This document shows positions 42,406 through 54,741 of a stretch of 64,000 nt of DNA, in pieces (within the stretch, counting starts at the first letter, position 1; each line of letters opens with the position of its first letter). The position numbers and the translations under genes were made by a program. The notes under the pieces were generated by a model, which saw only the letters and a program-made list of their open reading frames with translations, did no database searches and was not told the DNA's origin. The DNA is from Polytrichum commune (Eukaryota; Streptophyta; Polytrichopsida; Polytrichales; Polytrichaceae), in contig OX485808.1 in NCBI GenBank assembly GCA_950295325.1, positions 30,526,527-30,590,526 of the forward strand, read 5' to 3'.

Positions 42406-45400
42406 GGGGGGTTGAGTTGTTTGAAGAAATTGATGATGTGGGATTGCGAGGCCTTGGAGGAGTTCCCTTCCGGAATATGCACTCTCAAGGCTTTGGAGGA
42501 ATTATCATTCAGACGATGCAAATCTTTGAGGAAAATACCGGAAGGGTTGGGGGGGTTGACTTTTTTCAAGAAATTAATGATGTGGGATTGCGAGGCCTTG
42601 GAGGAGTACCCTTCCGGAATATGCACTCTCAAGGCTTTGGAGGAATTATCATTCCAAGGATGCAAATCACTAAGGAAAATACCGGAAGGGTTGGGGGGGT
42701 TGACTTGTTTGAAGAAATTGATGATGTGGGATTGCGAGGCCTTGGAGGAGTTCCCTTCCGGAATATGCACTCTCAACGCTTTGGAGGAATTATCATTCGG
42801 TGCATGCAAATCATTGAGGAAAATACCGGAAGGGTTGGGGGGGTTGACTTGTTTGAAGAAATTGATGATGTGGGATTGCGAGGCCTTGGAGGAGTTCCCT
42901 TCCGGAATATGCACTCTCAAGGCTTTGGAGGAATTAGATTTCAATGGATGCAAATCTTTGAGGAAAATACCGGAAGGGTTGGGGGGGTTGACTTGTTTGA
43001 AGAAATTGATGATGTGGGATTGCGAGGCCTTGGAGGAGTTCCCTTCCGGAATATGCACTCTCAAGGCTTTGGAGGAATTACATTTCAATGGATGCAAATC
43101 TTTACGGAAAATACCGGAAGGGTTTGGGGGATTGACTTGATTGAAGAAATTGATGATGTCGGAGTGCGAGGCCTTGGAGGAGTTCCCTTCCGGAATATGC
43201 ACTCTCAAGGCTTTGGAGGAATTAGATTTCAATGGATGCAAATCTTTGAGGAAAATACCGGAAGGGTTGGGGGGGTTGAGTTGTTTGAAGAAATTGTACA
43301 TGTGGGATTGCGAGGCCTTGGAGGAGTTCCCTTCCGGAATATGCACTCTCAAGGCTTTGGAGGAATTAGATTTCAATGGATGCAAATCTTTGAGGAAAAT
43401 ACCGGAAAGGTTGGGGGATTGACTTGTTTGAAGAAATTGATGATGTTGGAGTGCGAGGCGTTCGAGGAGTTCCCTTCCGGAATATGCACTCTCAACGCTT
43501 TGGAGGAATTAGATTTCAATGGATGCAAATCTTTAAGGAAAATACCGGAAGGGTTGGGGGGGTTGAGTTGTTTGAAGGAATTGATGATGTCGGAGTGCGA
43601 GGGCTTGGAGGAGTTCCCTTCCGGAATATGCACTCTCAAGGCTTTGGAGGAATTAGATTTCAATGGATGCAAATCTTTACGGAAAATACCGGAAGGGTTG
43701 GGGGGGTTGACTTGTTTGAAGGAATTGATGATGTCGGAGTGCGAGGCCTTGGAGGAGTTCCCTTCCGGAATATGCACTCTCAAGGCTTTGGAGGAATTAC
43801 ATTTCAATGGATGCAAATCTTTGAGGAAAATACCGGAAGGGTTGGGGGGGTTGACTTGTTTGAAGAAATTGATGATGTGGGATTGCGAGGCCTTGGAGGA
43901 GTTCCCTTCCGGAATATGCACTCTCAAGGCTTTGGAGGAATTACATCTCAATGGATGCAAATCTTTGAGGAAGATACCGGAAGGGTTGGGGGGGTTGACT
44001 TGTTTGAAGAAATTGATGATGTGGGATTGCGAGGCCTTGGAGGAGTTCCCTTCCGGAATATGCACTCTCAAGGCTTTGGAGGAATTAGATTTCAATGGAT
44101 GCAAATCTTTACGGAAAATACCGGAAGGGTTTGGGGGATTGACTTGTTTAAAGAAATTGATGATGTCGGAGTGCGAGGCCTTGGAGGAGTTCCCTTCCGG
44201 AATATGCACTCTCAAGGCTTTGGAGGAATTAGATTTCAATGGATGCAAATCTTTACGGAAAATACCGGAAGGGTTGGGGGATTGACTTGTTTGAAGAAAT
44301 TGATGATGTTGGAGTGCGAGGCGTTAGAGGAGTTCCCTTCCGGAATATGCACTCTCAAGGCTTTGGAGGAATTAGATTTCAATGGATGCAAATCTTTACG
44401 GAAAATACCGGAAGGGTTGGGGGGGTTGACTTGGTTGAAGGAATTGATGATGTCGGAGTACGAGGCCTTGGAGGAGTTCCCTTCCGGAATATGCACTCTC
44501 AACGCTTTGGAGGAATTATCATTCGGTGCATGCAAATCTTTACGGAAAATACCGGAAGGGTTGGGGGGGTTGAGTTGTTTGAAGAAATTGATGATGTGGG
44601 ATTGCGAGGCCTTGGAGGAGTTCCCGTCCGGAATATGCACTCTCAAGGCTTTGGAGGAATTAGATTTCAATGGATGCAAATCTTTACGGAAAATACCGGA
44701 AGGGTTGGGGGGGTTGACTTGTTTGAAGAAATTGATGATGTGGGATTGCGAGGCCTTGGAGGAGTTCCCTTCCGGAATATGCACTCTCAAGGCTTTGGAG
44801 GAATTAGATTTCAATGGATGCAAATCTTTACGGAAAATACCGGAAGGGTTGGGGGGGTTGACTTGGTTGAAGGAATTGATGATGTCGGAGTGCGAGGCCT
44901 TGGAGGAGTTCCCTTCCGGAATATGCACTCTCAAGGCTTTGGAGGAATTACATTTCAATGGATGCAAATCTTTACGGAAAATACCGGAAGGGTTGGGGGA
45001 TTGACTTGTTTGAAGAAATTGATGATGTTGGAGTGCGAGGCGTTAGAGGAGTTCCCTTCCGGAATATGCACTCTCAAGGCTTTGGAGGAATTACATTTCA
45101 ATGGATGCAAATCTTTGAGGAAAATACCGGAAGGGTTGGGGGGGTTGACTTGTTTGAAGAAATTGATGATGTGGGATTGCGAGGCCTTGGAGGAGTTCCA
45201 TTCCGGAATATGCACTCTCAAGGCTTTGGAGGAATTAGATTTCAATGGATGCAAATCTTTACGGAAAATACCGGAAGGGTTTGGGGGATTGACTTGTTTA
45301 AAGAAATTGATGATGTCGGAGTGCGAGGCCTTGGAGGAGTTCCCTTCCGGAATATGCACTCTCAAGGCTTTGGAGGAATTAGATTTCAATGGATGCAAAT

Positions 45401-46490
45401 CTTTACGGAAAATACCGGAAGGGTTGGGGGGGTTGACTTGGTTGAAGGAATTGATGATGTCGGAGTGCGAGGCCTTGGAGGAGTTCCCGTCCGGAATATG
45501 CACTCTCAACGCTTTGGAGGAATTAGATTTCAATGGATGCAAATCTTTACGGAAAATACCGGAAGGGTTGGGGGATTGACTTGTTTGAAGAAATTGATGA
45601 TGTTGGAGTGCGAGGCGTTAGAGGAGTTCCCTTCCGGAATATGCACTCTCAAGGCTTTGGAGGAATTAGATTTCAATGGATGCAAATCTTTACGGAAAAT
45701 ACCGGAAGGGTTGGGGGGGTTGACTTGGTTGAAGGAATTGATGATGTCGGAGTGCGAGGCCTTGGAGGAGTTCCCTTCCGGAATATGCACTCTCAACGCT
45801 TTGGAGGAATTATCATTCGGTGCATGCAAATCTTTACGGAAAATACCGGAAGGGTTGGGGGGGGTTGAGTTGTTTGAAGAAATTGATGATGTGGGATTGC
45901 GAGGCCTTGGAGGAGTTCCCTTCCGGAATATGCACTCTCAAAGCTTTGAAGGAATTATCATTCAAAGGATGCAAATCTTTGAGGGAAATACCAGATGGGT
46001 TGGGGGGGGGGGGTTAAGTTGTTTGAAGCGATTGGGCATGAGGAATTGTGACGTCTTGGAGGGGTTTCGTTCTGGACTATGCATTGTTAAGGCGTTGGAG
46101 ATATTAGTTTTAAAAGGGTGCAAATCTTTGAGAGAAATACCGGAAGGGTTGGAGAGGTTGAATTATTTGAAAGAATTAAGCATGAGGGATTACGGGGGCT
46201 TGGAGGAGTTGCCTTCTAGAGTGTCCACTCTCAAGGCTTTGGAGGAATTAGATTTGGATGGATGCAAATCTTTGTGGAAAATACTTGAAGGGTTGGGGGG
46301 GTTGACTGGTTTGAAGAAATTGATCATTTGGGAATGTGAGGCTCCAAAGGAGTTCCCTACAAGAATATGCATTGTGAAGGCTTTGGACAAACTATCAATC
46401 CGTGAGTGCATATGTTTGAAGAAATTGTACATGGGTGATTGCCAGGCCTTGGAAGAGTTCCTTTCTAGAATATGCACTCTAAGGCTTTAA
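42010..46490 (+). repeat. Giant LRR-coding tandem array, about 31 units of 144 bp
   Basis: Each 144-bp unit encodes two 24-residue LRRs: one like LTCLKKLMMWDCEALEEFPS and one like LKALEELDFNGCKSLRKIPE, ending GLGG. The word ACTCTCAAGGCTTTGGAGG recurs every 144 bp (42,049, 42,193, 42,337, 42,481 and so on). Most units differ by only a few bases. Each contains a run of about seven G (GGGTTGGGGGGGTTGA). Because 144 is divisible by three, every frame on both strands stays open for long stretches, which produces large false ORFs. Confidence 0.95.
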
Positions 46491-46720
46491 AGGACTCATC
46501 ATTCAATGAACGCAACTCTTTGAGGAAAGTAACAGAAGTGTTGGGGGGTCTGACTTGTTTGAAGAAATTGAGATAGTGAGGCGTTGGAGGAGTTTCGTAT
46601 TGAGCTATGGACTCAAGGAGTTTGGAGGCGTTATCATTGTACTGTAGGATATCTTTGAAGTATGTACGGGATGGATTTGAAGGTTTTTGGTGTTTGAAGG
46701 AATTGTCCATGGCTTGATAT
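42406..46720 (+). pseudogene. NLR LRR region beyond the first stop
   Basis: LRR coding continues after the TAG at 42,403 in the same frame (42,412-43,140), stops at TGA 43,138 (TGT to TGA), then runs to a frameshift stop at 43,420-43,422. Further LRR blocks follow in successive frames, each ended by the same GLGD-stop at 44,285, 45,004 and 45,579. The last block reaches 46,490 through two G-run changes that cancel, with more diverged LRRs (for example LSCLKRLGMRNCDVLEGF). A 1-bp loss at about 46,477 ends it; decayed LRR sequence extends to about 46,717. Confidence 0.85.
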
Positions 46721-49237
46721 AAATTGACTTTATTTGTTCAATGATTTGTTTGTAAGATATGTTGCACAATTTGTGACTTTTCAACTTGGCATACAATTTT
46801 GACCAATGGATCTTATTGGGCATTGTGCCATTCCTGTTGTATGTTGTGTATCATGCAGTTTGTTATTTCAAGTTCAAATTGGGAGTTTTGATGTCAAAGT
46901 TAAAGTTGGTCAAAGCAAGGATTTTATTTTCCTTTAGATAGTGCCAATTGAGGATGCAGGGCAGGATGTTGGAAAACATGCCTCCATGAACTGTGAGGAG
47001 GATGAATGGGGTTGTTCAAGACACGACAATGGTTGATGTGAATTTTATTTGGTTTTGCATGTGGACATTCCTATATGAGAGGTTATGTTTTGCATCCTAT
47101 TGTGGGCTTGAACTATTTTGCAAATAAGTTTTTTTTTTTTTTGGTTTTTTTGTGATGTTGAAATCCCCGTTTAAATTAAGGTTGAACCACATTTTAAAGG
47201 TTGCTTCAATGGGGCGGAGGTGCGCCTCTTTATTGACGTGGGCTTTGGTTGACTCTATAGAAAATTGCTCGCCATCGTTGCTTAATATTTTAGTTTTGAA
47301 ATTTAGGATCCCTTGGACTTTCATCTGATTTGTTTTCATTTTTAGTTGATTTATCATCGTCAAGAGACGCTTGTTTATTGAACCTTCTATCGTCGAGAAA
47401 ATCTATACTAAATCAAGATACAAATCCGACTATATCTATTAAAGTCAACGCAGTTACCTCTACACGGATCCTCTTGGGATGGCTTTGGACCTACAAGGAA
47501 TACTCATCGACCTCAAAATTCTTAAGACAATTAAGTCTTTATCCTTGATTATCTAATTTTGCTTAGCCCCCTTAAATAACTCGTACATAAAAATTTTAAA
47601 TCTGTTATTTATGTCCTCTTCACCTTAAGCTAATTTCTATCACTAAAACCTCATAATTAAAAATACCACTCTCTTAATAACCCAAATAAGGATAGTATAA
47701 AGATTGTTTGTTGCAAGAATCAAATCAACCCATCACAATTCCTTTCATTCATACCTTCAATATTGAGAATAATATGTGGAAGTAGATAAGAAATCTCTTA
47801 ATTTTAAAATCAATTCAATCTCGATCTAGTGAATGAGTAAGTAATGATGTTTGTGGGTGTGTTTTTTGAAATATAGCTTCACATATTTCAGCTTAATCAT
47901 GTCTACAATAATAAACTTTATGCGGTTGTTAATTTCTTACTTGTGAATTAGGAAGCGCGGTGCATTGACAACCACGATCCACCATTAAAGGTGAAGAATA
48001 GTTTAGAGTTGGCGTATTTGCATTGTGCAATTAAGCTAGCTCCCCCTATGGAAAGTGATATCGTAGCACCATAGCTGGTTCGTGCAAATCAAAAATTGAA
48101 AAAAAAATCAAGAATTATGAACCCAATCAAATGAATGAGTGAAAATTTATATAAAAAACTAATTAAGGAAAAATTTGGACTCTTCTAAGCTCCAACCACG
48201 TCAACGCAACATGAGAGGTTGCATGCTAACACGTTAATGACTCGGCGCCCGGCTCACTCAAAGCGGCAAACTCTCTTTCTATATCCATCTCCCTCTCCTC
48301 CTTGCTAAAAGGGATAAAAGCAAAATCAACCTGTTCATTCTTTTGGTGCCAATTCCAACACTCTTCTCACACATGCCAAAATGCAAATACATACAAAAGA
48401 CCTAACTTATACATTTTGCAAAGACAAACAAAAGCCACACTAAGGTGGATACTTAGGTTTAAGGCCAAGAAGCTGCCACGAATGAATGAAAAAAACACCA
48501 ACCTACTGTGAGTACTGCTGGACCTTACCCAAAAAACAAATTAATTTTTTTAAAATCACAAGACTCACGAGGTTTCATAAATTGTATTTTTAGTTGACGA
48601 ACCTTATTCAGAAAATAAATAAATGTTCGTTTCGAGGTGCACGAGCCAGCTTTGGTGCTACGGTAGTGACCCTGATGAGCTGCTAGAGAATAGCACCGCC
48701 GCAAGAGGAGGCCGAGATGATGCCGATCATGTTTCACTGAGCTCCAAACATCCTCAGAATTCCATTGCACGCGTGTCTCCAAAAGAATCAGAAAACGGGT
48801 CACAAGCGGAGGAAACCTCAATTCATCCTAAACAAATCCTTTGAACATCATCTTTTGAGCATTCAAATTTTGAGATGCTTTGGATGTAGTCAATGTGACT
48901 GTAGATGAACGTGAGTCTCCTAGCAAATCTGACATCTAGAAACGAGAGCACAAATCAGTACACTAAATATGATGTTTAGGGTGACTTATTGTTTGGAATT
49001 ACGCAATCCTATATCTATTTACCATACATCTCATGTTTTATCAACAAATGTTGAATTGATAAGTTGGACATTATGAAACATTGACAACGTTACTTGGTAG
49101 AAAATTATTTCAACGGTAAAAAGATATAGCACCGTGTAAATCCAAATGGTTAATCACACTAAATACCAGATTTGTTGTATCGAAGTTCTCACTGTAGTAA
49201 CACAAGACACACTAATAAATTTACAACCATATTATGG

Positions 49238-49238
<1 letters not shown>
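46721..49238. other. Intergenic downstream of the NLR
   Basis: No recognisable gene. Contains a poly(T) tract near 47,130 and, near 48,959, a relic resembling an end of the 22,774 MITE. Confidence 0.45.

Positions 49239-49271
<33 letters not shown>
49237..49271. repeat. (TA)n microsatellite
   Basis: Nearly pure TA dinucleotides. A GC-rich stretch of unknown nature follows at about 49,380-49,560. Confidence 0.95.
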
Positions 49272-49274
<3 letters not shown>

Positions 49275-49570
49275 GATTGATATTTCCACACCTTTTTTGG
49301 CTAGATTCACACCTTTTTGCCGGTTCGGTTGCCGTGTCACTGAGGCGCTATATATGAGATTCTTCATGGTGCATCCGGACCGTTGATCCACCAAGGCCCA
49401 TCCAAGGGCCTCAATGATCCTAGGTGGCGGTGGGGTGGGGGGCGGGGGTGGTGCTTGCCACCAAGGCGGGCTGGGGCCGTGGGCCTCATGTCTTTTTTGG
49501 GGAGGCCGGATTTAGGGTGGTGTCGGGCCTAGTGGCTAGGCGGGCCCAGTGGCTAGGCCTACTTATTATA

Positions 49571-49682
49571 TAACTAGTTGGTTACCCTTACTCTACTTAC
49601 TAAATGACTAGTTGGTCACCCTTACTCTACTTACTAAATAACTAGTTGGTCACCCTTACTCTACTTACTAAATAACTAGTTA
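49571..49682. repeat. 34-bp minisatellite, 3.3 copies
   Basis: Unit starts TAACTAGTTGGTCACCCTTA and ends in TACTTACTAAA. Starts are at 49,571, 49,605, 49,639 and 49,673. Confidence 0.95.
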
Positions 49683-49712
49683 TATACATATGTATATGTA
49701 TATGTATATGTA

Positions 49713-49756
<44 letters not shown>

Positions 49757-49761
49757 TATTA
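49683..49761. repeat. (TATG/TA)n microsatellite
   Basis: TATATGTATATG units passing into pure TA, directly after the 34-bp minisatellite. Confidence 0.95.
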
Positions 49762-51178
49762 TTTCATTTTCATGAGGTGTAATTTAGGAAGACCAAATTT
49801 TGGTTTTAGAGAAAGCGGCCTTGTTTTGACGGCATGTTAGCAAACACGTTCATTCGATGTGGTGAGTATATATGAGATAATTTTGGTTGAAGACCTTCAG
49901 AGACCGCTAGGAGAACCAATCATGTTAGCTAAGTTTGGATGTGGACAGTGTATCATGGTCAATGAGATTTAGTGCATAGGCACTGTTGTGGCGACAACAA
50001 CATGTTTGCTAGTTTCTTGATGTATTGGAAAGGTTTTTTCAATCAACCCAATTTTGGCAGTCCCAACTTAAGAAACCAAACTTCAAGCTTTGGTCCAACC
50101 TTGAGTCAAAAAATAAGGTCCATGAAGGGGTGTTTTGGATCCTGAGATTTGTCCTTGACTTAGTTATCAACAAGAGAAATTTGTTTGACAAATTGGACTC
50201 AACTAGATTTATCCGTAAAGTCCTTCGACTCAAAGAGGCACTAAACAGTGGGTTTAATCCTTCTTTGGATAAACTTTGTATTAAGAGCTCATTGGCTCGT
50301 TCTATATCAAAAACTATTTTCAAAGTTGGGTGAAACTTTTGGGACCTCAAATTCCTACTGCTTAAATTTTCATACATGAAGAGTGGCGTCGGGCTATTAA
50401 ACACCGGCCTTTTAGCTTGTCCAACTAGAATAGGTGGACCAAGCTAGATTCACATAGGCTAATCCAATTTTTAGGATAGCAAGTTCCATGCAGATATCCT
50501 ATTTAGATTCTATAATGCTTGCCAAGTTTTTGAGGTGAACAAACTTTCAAAAAAATTCACCCAACTTCAAGGAACATAATATCCCACAAATTTCACACAA
50601 ATTCTCATAAACTCAAGGTTTGGAACTAAACCTGTGGTTTTATATGCTTTACTTTGCACCTCGTCATTTTCAAGTGTCCGAAAGGGAAAAGAAAAAGCTA
50701 GAGCATAGGGCAGCAAGGCACATAAGCTAGGCAGCTACACGATGCAAGTTGACCCTGCCCTCCAGACTCACCACATTAGCATGTATATATGTAAGTGCTT
50801 ATATGTATGTGCTTATGATCATGGAGTGAAGCACCAACAACAATGGGGCACTTGCACACGAAGGTTTAGCTCCGAAAGACGGATGGAGACCGGAGGTGAG
50901 AGAGAGCTGCCGGAGGTAGGGAGGGGGGCCAAGAGTTGAAGCGGCAGTGGCGCTGCTGCTCCTCGTAACCTCCCTCCCCTCCACCCACCCTCTCTGATTC
51001 CAAAAGGTCAAACAAAAAAGGTATAAAGCTCCTGCATCACCCTCAAAGGCATCACCCTCGAAGACATCATCTTCAAAGACTCCCGAACGCTCCCCTCGTA
51101 GCCGCAAATCTCCGACGCCCTTGATGCGGTTGAAGAGGCGACGCTGCTGCCGAATCACCAAAGACCCATTGCCCATCA
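49762..51178. other. Unassigned sequence upstream of LINE-B
   Basis: The frame at 50,025-50,333 (102 codons) has no family I recognise. LINE-B may begin somewhere after about 50,660, but I see no boundary. Confidence 0.35.
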
Positions 51179-51330
51179 CTGCTGTTGCTTCAAGACTGAT
51201 GTTGTTGTTGCTTCAAGACTGCTCTGCTACTGCTGCTTCAAGACTGATGTTGCTGCCTCAAAATTGTTGCTGACTGCTGCCGAAAAAGTTCAGTGCCGCA
51301 TCAATACTGCTGCTGATTCAAGACGGCGGA
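51179..51330. repeat. Trinucleotide-rich minisatellite in the LINE-B 5' region
   Basis: Repeats of TTGCTTCAAGACTG and CTGCTGCTTCAAGACTGATG. Another short array (AGTCTCCGAAACCCACCAAAC type) lies at 51,737-51,810. Confidence 0.75.
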
Positions 51331-51850
51331 TGCTGCTGCTACAAGCGCTGCTGATACAAGTCTTGTGAAACAAGCTCCCTGCCAAAAGAGTTCACTCCGA
51401 ACAAGTCTCTCCTGCCTTCTGCTCACACTTCTCCTCTTCCTAGCCGCAAACAACACACATAGTCTCTCTGAAACTACATAGATCTAGAACTACAGATCAT
51501 GCTCAGATAGACACATTCATGCTCATTCATAGCTGTTCATATAGTCTCATTCATTCTTATTCACAGTTGCTCACAGTTAGTCTCAATCTCATAGACCTGC
51601 AAACTCTCCTGAAACAAGTCTCCGAAACAAGTATCCGAAACCCCTTGAGCCGGCTCATAGGAGTCTTTCATAGTGATCAAAACCCACCGAAACCCAATAG
51701 ATTACCGGATCTACTGAGAGCACCATAACTCTAGTAACGCACCAAACAAAGTCTCCGAAACCCACCAAACGGAGTCTCCGAAACACACCAAACAGAGTCT
51801 CCAAAGTTCTGTCTGTTGCTGCCCTTTAAATCGTGAACAGTGTTGGAGGT

Positions 51851-52325
51851 AACCGGCTGAGATCCTAAGTGTTTGCAAATCAAACCGGTTACATCACTGA
51901 TTTTTTAAGCGTTGGGATAGATCTTGAGGAAATCGGCTGAGATCGTAAGTGTTTGCAAGTCAAACCGGTTACAACGCTAAGGCAGGTTTTGGAGCGCTGA
52001 GACAACTCTTGGAGATCTTGAGGAAATCGGCTGAGATCGCAAGTGTTTGCAAGTCAAACCGGTTACAACGCTAAGGCAGGTTTTGGAGCGCTGAGACAGC
52101 TCTTGGAGGTAATCGGCCGAGATCCTAAGTGTTTACAAGTCAAACCGGTTACAGCGCTGAGACAACCTTTGGAGGAAATAGGCTGAGATCATAAGTGTTT
52201 GCAAATCAAACCGGTTACAGCACTGAGATAGTTTTGAGGTAATCGGCTGTGATCCTAAGTGTTTTGAAGACGAACTGGTTACAGTGTTGAGACAATTTTT
52301 TGAGCGCTGAGACTCCTCGGTACAC
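51851..52325 (+). repeat. LINE-B 5' monomer array, six cores
   Basis: Six copies of a core of about 40 bp (CGGCTGAGATCCTAAGTGTT ... TCAAACCGGTTACA) start at 51,851, 51,931, 52,025, 52,111, 52,177 and 52,241, spaced 64-94 bp. In copy 1 the core is bounded by GTAACCGG and CCGGTTAC, an exact inverted repeat; several later copies have GTAATCGG, which can still pair by G-U. It lies just upstream of ORF1, like promoter monomers of some L1 elements. Confidence 0.85.
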
Positions 52326-52660
52326 TGGGAGTAAGACGTCGAACACTTAGGAGAAACCGTAGTTGATTCACTGCTGAAGGACAAGACCAACCAGTGTTGG
52401 GAGAAGGTGTTGGGGAGCTGCAATCAACGAAGGAGCTGCTAGAGAAGTAATCGAATCTGAAGCTGCGAGTTGTTGGAGCTGCGACATAATTCAGAATTGT
52501 TAAAGGCTCACTACACCACGGAAATCCACCTCATCATCAACTAGGTAAGCTTTGAAACACGTAACTAGGTCTTATTCATTTAAAACTTGCACTTAGGCAC
52601 ACACAAACATAGCATTAGGCACATAGAATTGCTAGATATTTGTTAGGGTAGAAAAAAAGA

Positions 52661-52882
52661 ATGAAGGGTGCATGTGCAAACAACCTTGTTCTCATTCTTT
52701 GGCTATTGCTAGCCACGCCATATTGGAGAAACTCCCACAGTGTCAACTCTCACAACCCATGGGAATGCCTTGTACAAACTTGTTTCAAAAATGCATATAA
52801 AAATGTAACATCAAAACAATTAGTAAGGTATGACGCGAATAATGTTTACCTTTTTTTTAACAACAAAAGTAACATTATCTAA
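52661..52882 (+). CDS. Small ORF at the start of LINE-B coding region
   Basis: 73 codons starting MKGACANNLVLILWLLLATP, with a hydrophobic stretch near the N-terminus. It may be the real 5' end of ORF1 separated from 52,939 by a disruption, or an unrelated small ORF. No family recognised. Confidence 0.25.
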   Translation: MKGACANNLVLILWLLLATPYWRNSHSVNSHNPWECLVQTCFKNAYKNVTSKQLVRYDANNVYLFFNNKSNII

Positions 52883-52938
52883 TACATAGTAACAACAACC
52901 ATAGCAAAAAACATAACGTAGGATCTTATCTCTCTAGA

Positions 52939-54741
52939 ATGTATGCAAACTACTCCTTCTCTACTACCAACCATCACACATGCCCATCAATTAAGTGGTG
53001 GGAAGATGTTGGTTATGAGGCCCAAAGGAGTAACTTTTTATTAAACACTACAAAAACCCCTGAAAACATCTCCTTAAAAATCTATTCTAAAAACCTTCTC
53101 TATGATGCTTTACACAGGTTCAAATACATGGCTGAAGCTAGTTCCACAAGGAATATGGATGTATGTGTGGTTGAAGAAAATGAAATCATAAACACCTCAC
53201 AAAAAAGAACCACATCAGCTCTAGTAACAATCACTCAGAAAAAAACTAAAAGTAAGAAAAGTCTAGGACCGAACGGTTTGTCTTTGTGGCTAGGGTTCCA
53301 AGCCCTAAATCTCATCAACAAACAAAAAGAGTTACCCTTAGAAAGTGTGGAAACAACGAGAGAGTTAATGAAAAATGAAATAGATTTTGATGAAGCAAAG
53401 GGAATGCAAAATGCACAACCCTCATTTCCATATGTCCCTCAGTTCAAGTGGCCCTCCAAAAGGGAGGATGGAATTAAAGGACAACACTTCAATCTCACCC
53501 AACTACCATTTGATGTGGAGGTGGATGAGAATGGATTTTCTTTTGACTACCAAGTATCAATCCTCTTTGAACTCAAAGAAATAAAATGGGAGAAAGATAT
53601 AATGATATAATCATGAACAAAGTCAAGGAAAGATTAGCCACAATGAACATAAAAACTGGGGACTTGATTGGTGAACCCATAGCTATCATGTGCTACCACA
53701 AATCCACCACATGGAGTGGAACAATCAAAATCCATCTTGAGAATCCAATAGTTGATGCAAGAAGTCTACTCCAAGAAACTAAGGCCTTCATACTAACTCT
53801 AGATGAAGAAAAACCTTGGAGAGGAAAAATGTGCAAGTCTTACGATATGCTAGCATTGAATAATCTTCTCTTAGTAAAAATCTCTAGTGATACATTGATT
53901 GGCAAATAATGGTTCAACATTTTCGAAGAGGTAGTAAATGAAGGCTTTAACCGCAAATATGACTATGAGGTAATTAATATCCAAAAAATAAAATAAAATG
54001 AATTTTGCATGGATAGTAGCAACATCTCCGGAACAAGCAAAGAAGATTAGTACCTATAAGATATCACTCCACAACGAAATCATGGATACCAAATTCACAT
54101 CAAGAGACAAACTCACGGAAGATGATAAAGCAAGAAAAAATGTACTCATCCTCATAATAAGAAACCTAAACAAAGTCAAAAGTACAGATGAAATCGAATA
54201 TGAAATTAAAAAACACAAGGGAGAAAAAAATATAATCAACATTTTTTTTTAAATTGAAAATGATAAGCATGTGGGGAGTTGCAATGTTCAATGCATAAAC
54301 CCGGCAGTATATAAGAAATTCGTAAAGAAAAATGCAAAACTCCTTGGTAAATATGTAGAATTCACCCCACACCCCAAAAGTTTAGATGGTATCAACGCAC
54401 CATCACAAATATAACTTACCAGACTCGGCTTCTTAGATGTAAATACAGCTTTAGCAAATACGGTGGAGGCCTTGAAAAATGCACCCTCCAACGGGCTAAC
54501 AAGGCAAGAAGTAAAAAGAATGTTGGAAGGAGAAAGCGCAAAATTACGTGAAGAAATGGCGGAGAGAGAAGAAAATGCATATCGGAGAGGGACTACATAC
54601 ACCAACAAGTCCATAAAATCTATTGCAGCCCAGCTCAAAATCTTCAAGAAACAACTACTCACAGCAGTAGACTACATCGAAAGCGTAGCAAAAGACTCGG
54701 AAGGTGCACCCCATGACAACAACATGGACATGTCAAACTAA
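52939..54741 (+). pseudogene. LINE-B ORF1 (RNA-binding, coiled-coil), broken
   Basis: Four consecutive pieces. 52,939-53,610 is a basic N-terminal region (KKTKSKKSLGPNGLSLWLGF). 53,586-53,909, in another frame, has a strand-rich segment (WSGTIKIHLENPIVDARSLL, AFILTLDE) that could be RRM-like. Then 53,998-54,252, followed after a stop by INPAVYKKFVKKNAKLLGKY and VEFTPHPKSLDG. 54,463-54,741 is a charged helix (MLEGESAKLREEMAEREENA). Interruptions are a frameshift near 53,600 and stops at 53,907, about 53,994, 54,250 and about 54,412. ORF1 proteins coat LINE RNA. The assignment rests on position and composition. Confidence 0.55.

Noticed and set aside
41976-45829. Long minus-strand frames over the NLR (e.g. 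469 residues) encoding SNSSKALRVHIPEGNSSKAS repeats
   Set aside because: They are the antisense of the 144-bp LRR unit. A repeat length divisible by three keeps all frames open; no independent coding evidence.
42012-46490. Plus-strand frames reading GGVPFRNMHSQGFGG-type repeats
   Set aside because: Off-frame translations of the same LRR array. They are useful only where they pick up true LRR coding after a frameshift.
42010-46490. Regularly spaced repeats resembling a CRISPR array
   Set aside because: Plant nuclear DNA; contiguous 144-bp coding repeats with no spacers.
50025-50404. Overlapping frames of 102 (+) and 121 (-) codons upstream of LINE-B
   Set aside because: Both strands are open and no family is recognised; insufficient support.
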